DNA of 64,000 nt from Pisaster brevispinus (taxonomy: Eukaryota > Echinodermata > Asteroidea > Forcipulatida > Asteriidae): positions 12,832,932 to 12,896,931 of the forward strand of contig JAMKCF010000018.1 in assembly GCA_023634235.1 (NCBI GenBank). The letters are read 5' to 3'. Position numbers and translations under genes: made by a program. Positions 48,336-58,786 of this stretch are shown piece by piece; within the stretch, counting starts at the first letter, position 1, and every line of letters begins with the position of its first letter. A model generated the notes under the pieces. It saw only the letters and a program-made list of their open reading frames with translations. It did no database searches and was not told the DNA's origin.

Positions 48336-48352
48336 GGGGGGGGGGGGGGGGG
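48336..48352 (+). repeat. Poly-G tract at right terminus, copy A
   Basis: 17 consecutive G between the TIR core and the element edge; copy B has 16. Confidence 0.9.
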
Positions 48353-48361
48353 TGATGACCC

Positions 48362-48463
48362 ATTCCCAGGAGGTCTCCCGTCCAAGTACTGACCTGGCCC
48401 GACGCTGCTTAACTTCGGTGATCAAACGAGAACCGGTGTTTTCAGCGTAGTATGGCCGTAGAC
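48362..48463 (-). pseudogene. 5S rRNA gene 5' part, right of transposon A
   Basis: Starts with the target duplicate ATTCCCAGG (48362-48370) and continues as a normal 5S gene to its 5' end at 48463. From here on the DNA is the same as that to the left of A (40088 onward), not as that to the right of B. Confidence 0.85.
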
Positions 48464-48543
48464 ATACTGCTTACATAAATTTATGTGCTTAATGGTTAAT
48501 TTCAAGATTCTGTTAGTCAAAAAAGGACGAAAACAAAATAGAT

Positions 48544-48661
48544 GCCTACGGCATCCGGTATTCCAAGGAGGTCTCCCGTCCAAATACTGACCTGGCCCGA
48601 CGCTGCTTAACATCGGTGATCAAACGAGAACTGGTGTATTCAGCGTAGTATGGCCGTAGAC
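48544..48661 (-). rRNA. 5S rRNA gene between transposon copies (1)
   Basis: GCCTACGGCATCC 3' end and AAATACTGACC; same unit as at 36680 and 40270. Confidence 0.85.
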
Positions 48662-48741
48662 AAACTACTTACAAAAATTTATATGCTTAATGGTTAATTT
48701 CAAGTTTCTGTTAGTCAAAAAAGGACGAAAACAAAATAGAT

Positions 48742-48859
48742 GTCTACGGCACCCGGTATTCCCAGGAGGTCTCCCGTCCAAGTACTGACCAGGCCCGATG
48801 CTGCTTTACTTCGGTGATCAAACGAGAACCGGTGTATTCAGCGTAGTATGGCCGTAGAG
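48742..48859 (-). rRNA. 5S rRNA gene between transposon copies (2)
   Basis: Full length; 5' end reads GTAGAG. Same as the unit ending near 40586. Confidence 0.83.
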
Positions 48860-48939
48860 AAACTGCTTACATAAATTTATGTGCTTAATGGTTTTCTTCA
48901 AGTTTCTGTTAGTCAAAAAAGGACGAAAACAAAAAAGAT

Positions 48940-48965
48940 GTCTGTTGTAACGCGGTATTCCCAGG
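48940..48965 (-). pseudogene. 5S rRNA gene 3' fragment, left of transposon B
   Basis: Duplicate of the fragment left of A, ending with ATTCCCAGG (48957-48965). Confidence 0.85.
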
Positions 48966-48979
48966 CGCTCTCCCAGCCA

Positions 48980-49011
48980 AGGACTTATCCGGGTCCTCAA
49001 CCCACCAATCA
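48980..49011 (+). repeat. Left terminal inverted repeat, copy B
   Basis: Same sequence as copy A; the CCAAT-bearing 42-bp repeats follow at 49005, 49047 and 49089. Confidence 0.78.
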
Positions 49012-49688
49012 TTGAGCTCTGTTGAGCAGCCAGTTTCCTCAACAGGCCAATCAGTGCGCTCTGTTGAGCAAGCTCTTTGCTCAACAGACCAATCACCGAC
49101 CGATGTTGAGGATGACGTCAACTTCGTGACCTGCCATCACGAAGACGGTCAGAGGTCGATCAGCTGTTGATACTCACGAAATCAACCATTCATTCACGCG
49201 AAGACATTATTATTTGGATTACGGTAAAATTTCCCACAAAAAAGAGCACGATAATAAAATGTTGAAATGACAGAAAAGAATATGGATCCGACAGCTAGCT
49301 CTATCGTATACGGGACTGAAAAAAAGACCGAGTCTAGACTCTAGTGTCTGGTCTGTGTATTGTAGATAGATGGGGAAAATCGTTAATAGTTAAGTCGCTG
49401 CTAGTGCTACTGGATACTGGCACTTGCTAAGTATGTATAATGCACCCACAACTCATCATAAGTCATGACTCGTGGCCATGTAAGAAAATGGTTGTACGTT
49501 TTTAATCAGCTTTGAATTATCAAGTACATGTATAATCAACAAGCCCGATGGTCCAAAAATAGGATGTAAACAAATAGTCATGTATACGTATATGAAACAT
49601 GATTTTCAAACCACATTTTTTACATTGTACATTGTGTACATTGCAGTTATAGACACATTTTGAATTTATGTATTGTTGTTATTAACAG

Positions 49689-50238
49689 GTCAGAATGGAG
49701 GCAAAGCAAGGGATGTACAAATGCAGCAAGTGTCATCAAGAGTTCAATGTCAAATCAAACTTGACTAGACATATGAAAAAAACATGAGGAAAAGCTTTTC
49801 CAATGTCCAGGTTGCAGCAAGACGTTTACACTAAAACAAAACTTAGAAAGTCACTCAAAGCAGCATTTTTATCCTGCAATACCCCATTTCAAGACAGGAG
49901 AAGCGAGACTGAAATGCTCCCAAGAAGCTGCCCATGTAGCTGGTTGCTCCTATAAGGCACCGGTTGAAAATGTGTGGCATCCAGACAAAGCTGAAACAGA
50001 CGCAAGGAGAATTAGTGGCTCCTTGTGGAGAGCCAGTTTAATCATCCAATTTGGAAAGTATTCCGGCAAAAATTTCAAGTGGCTCCTTGAGAACGATGTT
50101 GGCTGGGTGGTGTGGCTACTGGATGCCTTCAGCATTCATGGTGAGAAGTGCCCCAGCATGCTCTGGCAGAAAGAGAGACTGCTAAAATTTGTCAAAGAAT
50201 TTCCCTCTGTAAGGTGCCATCTTGACAACCGACTTAAG
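49689..50238 (+). pseudogene. Copy B exon 1, frameshifted
   Basis: Seven A instead of six at 49776-49782 turns MKKHEEK into MKKT and a stop (49785-49787), so finger 2 and all later exons are out of frame with the normal start. Confidence 0.85.
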
Positions 50239-50608
50239 GTTAGTTTTAAATGCAATGTACAGTATCTCACCATTATTTTAGGAGTGATTTCACCGGGTAG
50301 ATATATGTGGGCATGAATGAAGACTCTTCATGATCATTACATAACTCCCAAACTCATGGGATGATAACATGTACTGTACTAAAGAACCAATATCTATACA
50401 AGACTAATTGTATTTATAATACTAGATGGTTTTACTTTAAGTATGAACCATGAAAAGAATCAACAATGAGTCAGATGAGTTGTGTAGTAGAGTTAACTCT
50501 TGCATCACACACACGAACACATGCTTGACTAATGAGATGGATCCCAATAATCATTTCAATACAGTTTGAACAGGAAGTTAGAAAGAGAGGCTTTTTTTTC
50601 ATTTGCAG

Positions 50609-50696
50609 AAGCGGAAGGAGAAAAAAGATGCACCTATCGCAGCAGGGGACTTCGAAGATGACTATATTAAAGACGCTGAACTACTGGCAATGGCAG
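50609..50696 (+). CDS. Copy B exon 2
   Basis: Same as A exon 2, with KRKEKKD at the start. Confidence 0.7.
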
Positions 50697-51571
50697 GTAA
50701 GCTATATTTGGGGGTTTTCTGTAACTTTTTAGAAAAGAGGTCAAATGTTTTTGATATTTGATACAAAAATAAACAATAATCTGCTTGTAATTCAGATGAC
50801 GATGTATGTTTCCATCTTGAATTTTGGTTGAATTTTCTTTCAGTTTTCATGTCTTAATGAAGATGAAGTGCATTGCAGCATTGGTGAGAAATTATTTTTG
50901 TCTGCTTGTGTGGTATTGAGGTGACCCTAATTTGCCTAGAAATCTTGATATTGTAGCTCTGTTTGCTGTGTTTCTGTAGCTGGCATAGCTGTTTCTGTAG
51001 CTGGCATAGCTGTTTCTGTAGCTGGCATAACTCTATTTAGCTGGGATAGCTTTATTACTTTCTGTAGCCGTGATAGCTGTAACTATTTTTCTCCTTCCGC
51101 TTCCGCCTCTTCTACTGTATTACTAACTTTGCACATTATCGTTATGTTGGAACTTGCTTGACAATGTACAGAGCTAAAAGTTGTGCTATTGTTCCCATCA
51201 CTTCTTTTCTTTGCAACTCCTATATGGTTCCTTCCCTTTGCTCTGATCTTTACAAATTTAAAGGGGCAGGTCATGATCCTATAATACCTTATATATTTTC
51301 TGTACTCATAAATAAATTATATCCAGATCGTGTCTGTAAAATATATAACAAATTTTGAGTGTACGCAGACCATTCAAATTTTACAAGACGTTTAATCTTC
51401 GACTCCTTCGAGCAAATGGATCGTGACGTACTCCTTTAATATTTATTCTTATTACATTGTTTATATAAACAAATCATTTATGGTGAAGGATGTGGTACAT
51501 TGGGTGGACTGTACAATTTTTTTTTCATAGTATTTTAGAATTAAAATTGCTCTTACTCTTTGACTTTTCAG

Positions 51572-52647
51572 AGGATGTACTCATGGACTCAGGGGTTGGT
51601 GTGTCCACTCAGATCACATCTGTTGGAAAGCTTCTGCCTTCATCAGAATCACCATTGGCATCAGAAGACAGACCTTCGACATCATCAGCAGACACATCTT
51701 TGTCCTCTGTGGATCATTCTACCGTGCAGGAAGGGTGGCAGAAATTCTGGGACGAGCCTCCAGCACAGGTTCAGGGCATCTCTCCCTCAAACGTTCGATG
51801 GCTAAAGACTGATGGGCCATATGGCATCTTTGAAACAGCAAAGATGTACACTACATCCAAAAGAGAATTTGGGACTCGGCAAATCTTAAAGAAGAAGATG
51901 GAATTTAATCCCTCACCTCTTCCAACTTCAGTGAAAGGGTCCTTGCCATCTATGCTGTCCTTCTTCACCACTCCTGTCCTCTTCTGGAGACCAGTTGGAG
52001 TGATGGAGATCAAGATAAAATGCCCCAATCCAAAGTGTCCTGCTCCACCAGGTAGTTACCTGACCAAAAGCGGCTATGGAAACATTGCGCGACAAGTGTG
52101 CGGCATGAGGCACTACTACACACTCTTGACAGAAAGACTTAAATGCAATCCTTGCATGAGACTTAGACAGCAGGCCAAGAGTGAAGATGATCAGCCACTC
52201 CAATATAGATGGCATGCCTTCAGCCCCAGCATCCTCATGCAACTTTCCCCAGCAGTTAGGAGCATGTTTCCAGCCATCATCTGTGGAAATCGGGCTATAG
52301 ACAAGAACGTTGTGACATTCCTGAGTGATAGGCTCAATTCTGTATCTATGACCAAGGTGCACCGAATGATCCAGCAAGGCCATGACGAATGGTATGCAGA
52401 GAGAAGAGACTTGTACCAGACTCTACTGATGGAGGCACATACTGCCAGCAAAGCACCTATGTCACAGCGTGGTATACTCTCCTTTACAGACCATCACTAC
52501 ACCCCGCCTATCCCGCCAACTCCACTTCCATCCCCCCGTGTTCTGCGTAGAGCTCAACTCATCATGGAGATGGAAAAGATGCCTGTCTACCGATCATCTA
52601 TCATGAGTGTGACTGGAGAGATACTGTGCATGGATGGTACAAAACAG
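51572..52647 (+). CDS. Copy B exon 3 (DUF6729-like region)
   Basis: 1076 bp, open throughout. Differs from A at nine bases, seven of them changing the amino acid. Confidence 0.8.
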
Positions 52648-53104
52648 GTAGATATTTTCTTTTTCTGTTTGTATTATTATCATTATTCATTACTAATTCA
52701 GTTTTTTTAACAAAGTACTATGGCACTGTAAAATATATAACAAATCTAGAAAGAAAGAACCAGAACAATGACAGATTAAATTGATCTTCAAATTTACCAA
52801 CAATTCTTTCACACTAGTAAACATGTATATAAATACGATAATACACCATAATGGAAAATGCCAAATATGGACAAAGATTTTAAAGCCCAGTCCAATTACA
52901 TTCAATAGGGGGTTTCACTTGAAGTGAAAATGAAAAGTTCATTGTTTTAATGTGAATCATTTGAAAAAATTAACTTATGACAGTGATTGAAAATATGATT
53001 TTAAATTGTAGTTTAAGTGGAAAATGAAGAAAAACAGTCTCAGACAGAAATCTTTTACTACAGCTGTAATTTTGTGTGTGTATTTGCATGTTTTCTACAT
53101 ACAG

Positions 53105-53313
53105 GTTCTTAAGAAAATTCAAGGAGATGGAAAAGGCACCATGCATTATGTTACCAGTGTGCTGAATGAGTGGGGGCAGTTTCTGACAACTGTTGTGGTC
53201 GCCTCTGAGTCGGAGAATTGCTACAGGAGGCTTGCTGAGGGACTCATCGCACGCTTTAAACGTGCCAATGCTGCAGCGCCAAAGGTGCTCTACGCTGACA
53301 ACAACTGTTGTAG
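53105..53313 (+). CDS. Copy B exon 4
   Basis: Keeps D634 motif LYADNN; T-to-I change in LIARF. Confidence 0.78.
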
Positions 53314-53448
53314 GTATGTCAAGTATTTTGCGCTAAGGATTTTGTGCAAACAAATCTATGAAGTGTGCTTATTTTCACCATATAGATTTACGTGGGTGAA
53401 GTGGAAATGGTTATCAATTCCGTTCAATTCTGATTGCATTTGTTTCAG

Positions 53449-53767
53449 GGATGGTGGGGCCTCATGGCTTGAATCCCTCTTCCAAGACTGGAGTGATGAT
53501 GGTATGGTCATCAGACTCGACATTTGGCACTGGCTCCACTGGTGGGAAGCTGTTGTGATAAAGCAGTCACATGCCAAGTATGGAGTGTTCATCAGTGCTC
53601 TAGCTGGTGCAATACTGGCATACAACAAACATGACATGGACCAACTCATCCAAGCCATCCGCAAAGGGAACAAGGACTTCTCGCAGTACAGGAATGAAGA
53701 AATGCTGTCTTTCGTCAAGCCACATCAGGCATCAGCTTATGTGCGCCGAGTGACACGTGGTGTCCAG
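53449..53767 (+). CDS. Copy B exon 5
   Basis: Keeps D-x2-H, but HWLHRW has become HWLHWW by CGG to TGG. Confidence 0.78.
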
Positions 53768-54064
53768 GTAAGCTGATGGTATTATTTTGTGCATATTTTT
53801 ATTTCAAGAACTAAGAAGGATCTTTGCATTGAAAGCATCGAAACACATTGTTGATCTTCAAAATTAGTCTCTGCATTGTGAACACTTTGTCCTTCATCGG
53901 TTAATGAGGATTTCAGATGTTGCAAATTGTGAAAGATACCCATCAGTGACTTTTTACTGTATTTGTTTTCTTTCTCACACAGGAAACAAGAATGTGAAAA
54001 ACTAAAGGAATCATGATTACTTTAAATTAGTGCATTTACACAGATCTCTTGTTTTTTTCTGCAG

Positions 54065-54208
54065 GAGAGTGCATTTGCTGTTGAGTACATCCTGGAAGAG
54101 TTCAAGGGTCGAGCTGGTCTAGACATCGATGGTATCCCTTTGTTTAAGTCACCAGAAGCTGTCGATAAGCATTGGGCAACTGCCAGTAAACATCTGAGTT
54201 GTATGCAG
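54065..54208 (+). CDS. Copy B exon 6
   Basis: Same 48 codons as copy A. Confidence 0.78.
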
Positions 54209-54794
54209 GTAAGGTTACACAATGGGTCATTAATACACAGAAAAATTCGTACAGCCTGCTGATTAAAAAGCAATAGTTGAGTTATACAACACCGGCAGCG
54301 TAACGGTGTTGTTACAATTCAGTATTGGTACACTGTACCCCTGTGCCCAACTAAATTGTAACAACAACGTTATGCTCCTGTACCGGTATCAGAACTTCGC
54401 AGGCTGGTACCAGTGATGAAACTGAATTAGTGTTTTTCAATCAGCAGTCCGTATTGATTTTGCAGTGTAAAGTATCAAACTTTTATATGTGTGATGCCAT
54501 ATCTTTTTAAGCCCTATACTTCATTTTATATCCAATTTATGCAGTGATATTAATGCAATGATTATAAAGAACCCTGTTATACTTCATGGAATGTTAAATC
54601 TTGATTTTTTCCAATTTGTTCAAAATGAGAAGGTCTGACATAATTTATAGAAGACCCTAATGTATGTTCATAATGTTTAATAAAATGTCAAATTTACAAC
54701 TTATGATTTAAAATATCCAAATATTTGACTTTAGAATGTAAAAACAATCTATGAAGAACTTTGGAATTATCCACATTTTTGTCATTATTTTCAG

Positions 54795-54959
54795 GATCCA
54801 CCAAATATCCAGCTGTACGTGGCGACCAAGGTTGTTACTATCAATGGGGTGAAGCTGAACAAGTACAGGTGTCGAAGAGGCAGCAACTCCTTGGAAGGGC
54901 TTCATGCCCACTTAATAAATGCCATCCCTTCGAAGCGATGTGGCATAATTCCTTTCCAG
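54795..54959 (+). CDS. Copy B exon 7
   Basis: Keeps the catalytic Glu motif SNSLEGLHAHL. Confidence 0.78.
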
Positions 54960-55464
54960 GTTAGCATGTACATTTACATTGTTGTGGTATATTATGCTCA
55001 GTCAGAATTATAAAGTAGCATCTCTTTTGTATAATGGTGCATTTTGTGACAAATTTAAGAAATCCTGTTGTGCCTCAAAGCATCAGTGGACATTTAATAA
55101 ACAAACTACCAATTTTGTAGGGCAGGACTGAGATAACTTGAGCACATGTTCACTGGTTCCACTCCATGGTCAGAAATCATGAGCACTAGTCTATTTGGAT
55201 AATAATGTTGACCTCTGAATAAAGTTGTCTAAACCTTGATGGAGGACAGATTCAGCTCTATGTTGATTGACATAGTATAATGCGTACAGTTGATATTGTA
55301 TTGACTCCTTCATTCTTTCACTCCTTTGTTCTGTCAATTAAATTAGAATATATTCATTTAAAATACATTCATTATAAAGTGCATTATGATAGGTATGATG
55401 ACATTTTATTTGAAAACATGTATTCTAATGTGATGATTCATACTTTGTCCCTCTTATCTTCCAG

Positions 55465-55747
55465 GTATATCTCATCTCCTTTGCCGTGCAATGGAATAAC
55501 CGCATGGAAAAACTGAAGGTTGCTGGAGGGAAGGGACGAACTACATGTGTTGATCCACGGCAAATACAAAGGCTCAACCAACATGCAGAAATCTTGTTTG
55601 GGAAAGATCATTTGTTTGAGCCCAATTTTTCTTCACCAATGGTCTTCCCAGACAGCTATGAGCCTGCAGAAAAAGAGCTTTTGGGAGTTGAATATGCATA
55701 CTGCCAGTCCACTGACTTCTCTTCCAAGAATTATTACATTCAAGGAG
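55465..55747 (+). CDS. Copy B exon 8, complete
   Basis: 94 codons plus one base; continues past the A breakpoint (55692) with YAYCQSTDFSSKNYYIQG to donor GAG|GTGAGA. Confidence 0.78.
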
Positions 55748-56190
55748 GTGAGAAACACTTTCATAGCATACAAAAGTCAATGATGAAATTCTTTCCCATG
55801 AACTAAGACACATAGGGTGGTACCTATCTATGTTTTCTCAGCCTTGAGATACACAGCTATGGTTAGAATACATAAGTTTGTGTTAAATAAACCTCATATT
55901 TTAAAAACTTGTCATTTGACAATTGTGCTCTTTTACTTTTGCGTTGTAATTTTGCGCTGACTATGGACTGCAACTCTAGAAGCTATTGTTGGCAGAAAGA
56001 ACAAAAGAAGTTTTTTAACAAATAGACTTGTAATTTACCTAATGGGTAGTCCACACTTATGACCCATACGTAATGATGAAGTCTCTAAAAACTGTATCCA
56101 AGTTATATTCATTTGTTGTTTGGTGAAACAAATAAGAAGCTAACTATTTGTTGTTTACATGTTTGTATTCTATTCTCTTTTTTTATACAG

Positions 56191-57584
56191 CTGAAGAAGA
56201 GCAATCCAATGAAGAAGAAGAGATGGAGTCTGAGTCCGAGTCCGAGGACGAGGGCATGGAAGATGCGGGCACAGATGACATTCAAGTGGAACCAATGGAC
56301 ACAATCAGTTCCAAACATGCTGTTGTGACCAAGGAGGAGCAGATAACAGGAGATGTCAGTCCTGTCCTGGAAGATGTACTCATGACACCAAGTCATCTTC
56401 ATCTTCCAGGATATGATGATGTAGAACAACTGGCACTGCTCCTCCTTGAACTGTGCAGTGATGATGACAAGCATCTCGTCCCAGTAGAGCTAAGGAAAAA
56501 AATAGCAGAAGCAGCTGCTAAACTGGCCGAGCATGACAAGTGTGCTAGAAAGTTTGTAAAAAAGTACGAGTCTAAGTGGGGTTATACTTTGTTTGGGAGA
56601 TGTTTAGGGTCGGACAGCATGGAAATGAGTGCTGCGCAAAAAACCAAATTCGGGTGGATGCGATACGCTCAGGCAGCAGAAATCACTGAGGAGTCGAGGC
56701 TTCTTTACATTTTAATAAAAATGCTTAAGAATCGCCCAAAGGTTGGTGGCCTGTCATCTCCGACAAAAGTTGCAGCACTAATAAAATCTTCTTACAAAAG
56801 GATTGTAGACAGGGTAAAAGACGACCAAGTCTTGTCGGGGGTTGGAATTCCTCTGCCAAACATAAACACAAAATCAATAACAGCCTTCTTTGCAAAGCAA
56901 GACAAGAGATCCAACTTCCTTGCAACTGCCAAACTAAAAGTGGCAACTCACCGGAAAGTTTTGTCATCACAACCAATCCCAGCCGCGTCCAAGCTCCCTC
57001 AGTCCCTTCCATCACCATCTTATACTCAAGTACAGTACAAAGATGTTCCCCACGAGTCTGGTTAGCGACTTGGTGAGAAGAGGCGGCTTCAGTTTGATGC
57101 TCCTGAAACGCCTGATCTGAATGAGCTTCCACCCCAGTCCACAGCTTACACAGAGCCCAAATTTCAACGCTGGATTTGTCCTAAATTAACTGCATCTCCA
57201 GGATCAAGTGGTGTACCAATTCTCTTGGTCGTGCCTTCACAGCCAATGGCACACTCTGTATCCCTACAACCTGCATCAAGTAGTGTGCCTTTTATATGTC
57301 AACCTCCACCTCCTCCACCACCAAAACAGACTCGTTCCATTCCTAACCCATCCACCAAACCATGTGCTGCATGTCGTGTACCAAAATGTGGTGGGCTTCG
57401 TAAAAGGTACACACCATCAAAGACCAAGACTGTTGGCAGCAAGCAGAAAATTTTCACTTTCTGTCCAACCACAAACAAATCGACTACACCAGGATTTCAG
57501 AAAGTTTACAACAATTTTGAACATTTTCAAGCAGAGGTGGACGAAGAGCTTGGGAGGAGGAAGAGAACCGATACTCGGGACTAA
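56191..57584 (+). pseudogene. Copy B exon 9, last exon with in-frame TAG
   Basis: Acceptor TTTTATACAG. Acidic start, helical middle, Pro-rich and Cys-containing end. The frame is open from the acceptor to TAA at 57582 except for one TAG at 57063; the 172 codons beyond it are in the same frame and still protein-like, so TAG looks like a recent nonsense change or, less likely, a read-through site. Confidence 0.78.
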
Positions 57585-57790
57585 GAAGTAACTATAAATA
57601 CTAAATAGTAAACTTGTGGGTACAACCATGTATAAAATCTCTTTTGAGGGAGTGTTGGCTCACGAGCAGAGTATACTGTTCGAAACGTCGAGACCACACC
57701 GACTCTTTTCAGAGCCAACACTCCCTCAAAAGAGATTTTATACATGGTTGTACCCGCAAGTGTAGTATTTAGTATTTATAGTCACTTCTT
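57583..57790. mobile_element. Foldback insertion with 78-bp arms
   Basis: Arms 57583-57660 and 57713-57790 are reverse complements with 4 mismatches in 78 and a 52-nt loop. The 14-bp sequence TACTCGGGACTAAG stands on both sides (57572-57585 and 57825-57838), like a target duplication. It landed on the stop codon end of the transposase gene; because the duplicate includes the TAA, the reading frame end is kept. Class unknown; TSD of variable length type and foldback shape would suit a Penelope-like or MITE-like element. Confidence 0.7.
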
Positions 57791-57839
57791 ATTTTTCACA
57801 CCATGCAAAGCTTCAAACACCATTTACTCGGGACTAAGT

Positions 57840-58401
57840 TCTAATTTTAAAGTATATTCTTCCTTTATCTTTTAGCTTTTTTAGCTGAAAACAGTTTTCC
57901 ATTTTGATGGGATATTTTTGAGATATGAGGAGAATTATTCAACATAACCATTGTTAATGCATGGCATTGTTTGTTTTTGATCGGTTCTTGCAAATAGTTT
58001 GGTCAAATAGAATGTGGGTTTCAGCTACCATTAGTTAAATGATGATGGAATTTGTATATTTTTATACAAGAATGACTGTCGCTTTAATACTTCCTTTTAG
58101 TACTGCAGGTGGGATTATTCTAAAGTCAGCAGGTCTATACGGTATACACACGGAGGGAATACACATCCTGGAGGTGGGGGGGGGGGGGAGAGTGGGGGTG
58201 GTAAACTGTACTGACTATGCTAAGAGATCAATGCCAGGTTATGTGGTGTAAACAAGTAGGCGTATGTACTGCAGGTGGGATTATTCTAAAGGGTTAAGCC
58301 AGAGTGGGGAGGGGGGGGGGATGGGTACATGAAAGTGAAAACCTACTGTCCCATCCAAGGGAGAAATTTGTAGGTTAACAGTACTGCGTTTGTCATGATT
58401 T
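57840..58401. other. Non-coding 3' region with direct repeats, copy B
   Basis: No gene seen. Holds two copies of a 25-bp direct repeat starting TACTGCAGGTGGGATTA (58101-58125, 58267-58291) and two G-rich runs (about 58176-58190 and 58308-58320). Absent from copy A because it lies in the deleted 3.1 kb. Confidence 0.6.
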
Positions 58402-58781
58402 GAATAATAATAAACCGCATTTGTATAGTGCATATCACTGCTAAGTCCCTATGCGCTGGATAGGAAAAAAGAAATACCAACGGAAGAACAACTAGTGGTA
58501 ACTGGTGAATAGATGAGTTTTAAGGCGATTTTTGAATTGCCCAACCGTGACTGCTTCCTTAACAGACTCTGGTATGCCATTCCACAATTCAGCTGCAGCT
58601 ACTTGGAATGACCGAGCTCCGTAAGATTTTGTGACGTGGTGGAAGTGACGAGAAGGGACTTTGATTTGGAACGTAAATTTCTAGAAGGAATATATTTGTG
58701 AACTAGTTCCTGTAGATAAACTTGGGCTGTGCCCTGTAAACAATGAAAAGTAAGGAGGAGAATTTTAAACCTAATTCTAGC
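58402..58781 (-). mobile_element. 5'-truncated LINE fragment (reverse transcriptase C-end)
   Basis: On the - strand the translation gives FKILLLTFHCLQG, YLQELVHKYIPSRNLRS, then after a frameshift SYGARSFQVAAAELWNGIPE and VGQFKNRLKTHLF before a stop at 58492-58494. RSF.VAA..LWN.(I/L)P and FK..LKTHLF are the usual C-end signature of CR1/L2-type ORF2 proteins. The 3' end has a short TTATTATTATT tail. Dead by truncation and frameshift. Confidence 0.8.
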
Positions 58782-58786
58782 TTGAA

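Larger units (their letters stand above)
40693..48361 (+). mobile_element. DNA transposon copy A, inserted in a 5S rRNA gene
   Basis: 7669 bp between two copies of ATTCCCAGG. Near each end is the inverted repeat AGGACTTATCC (40707-40717, and as GGATAAGTCCT at 48324-48334), followed inward by ACCAATCA on both sides. Inside lies one multi-exon transposase-like gene on the + strand. TIRs, a 9-bp target duplication and a D, D, E core with a D-x2-H motif fit the MULE-like group of cut-and-paste transposons; insertion in a multicopy small RNA gene recalls the Dada superfamily, which however makes 6-7 bp duplications. Copy A has lost 3094 bp near its 3' end compared with copy B and is probably not autonomous. 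Confidence 0.8.
49695..57584 (+). pseudogene. DUF6729-like DDE transposase, copy B (9 exons, damaged)
   Basis: Exons 49695-50238, 50609-50696, 51572-52647, 53105-53313, 53449-53767, 54065-54208, 54795-54959, 55465-55747 and 56191-57584, all GT-AG. Without its lesions the gene would be about 1406 codons. Lesions: one extra A in an A-run (49776-49782) shifts the frame after finger 1 and stops after 30 codons; TAG at codon 1234 (57063-57065); R670 of the WLHRW motif is Trp; the TATA-containing 5' region is deleted. The 3' part missing from A shows what the family looks like: exon 8 continues past LLGVE, exon 9 begins with a long Glu/Ser/Asp stretch, then a helical Lys-rich region, a Pro-rich segment and a Cys cluster CAACRVPKCGGLRKRY (C1334, C1337, C1342) near the end. 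Role as in copy A: transposase or a protein derived from one. Whether an internal start, such as 49972, is used is unknown. Confidence 0.75.

Noticed and set aside
57660..57712. Hammerhead-ribozyme-like GTTCGAAACGTCGAGACC in the foldback loop
   Set aside because: The 3' core GAAAC-GTC is suggestive of Penelope-associated ribozymes, but I find no CTGATGA core upstream, so the fold cannot be completed.
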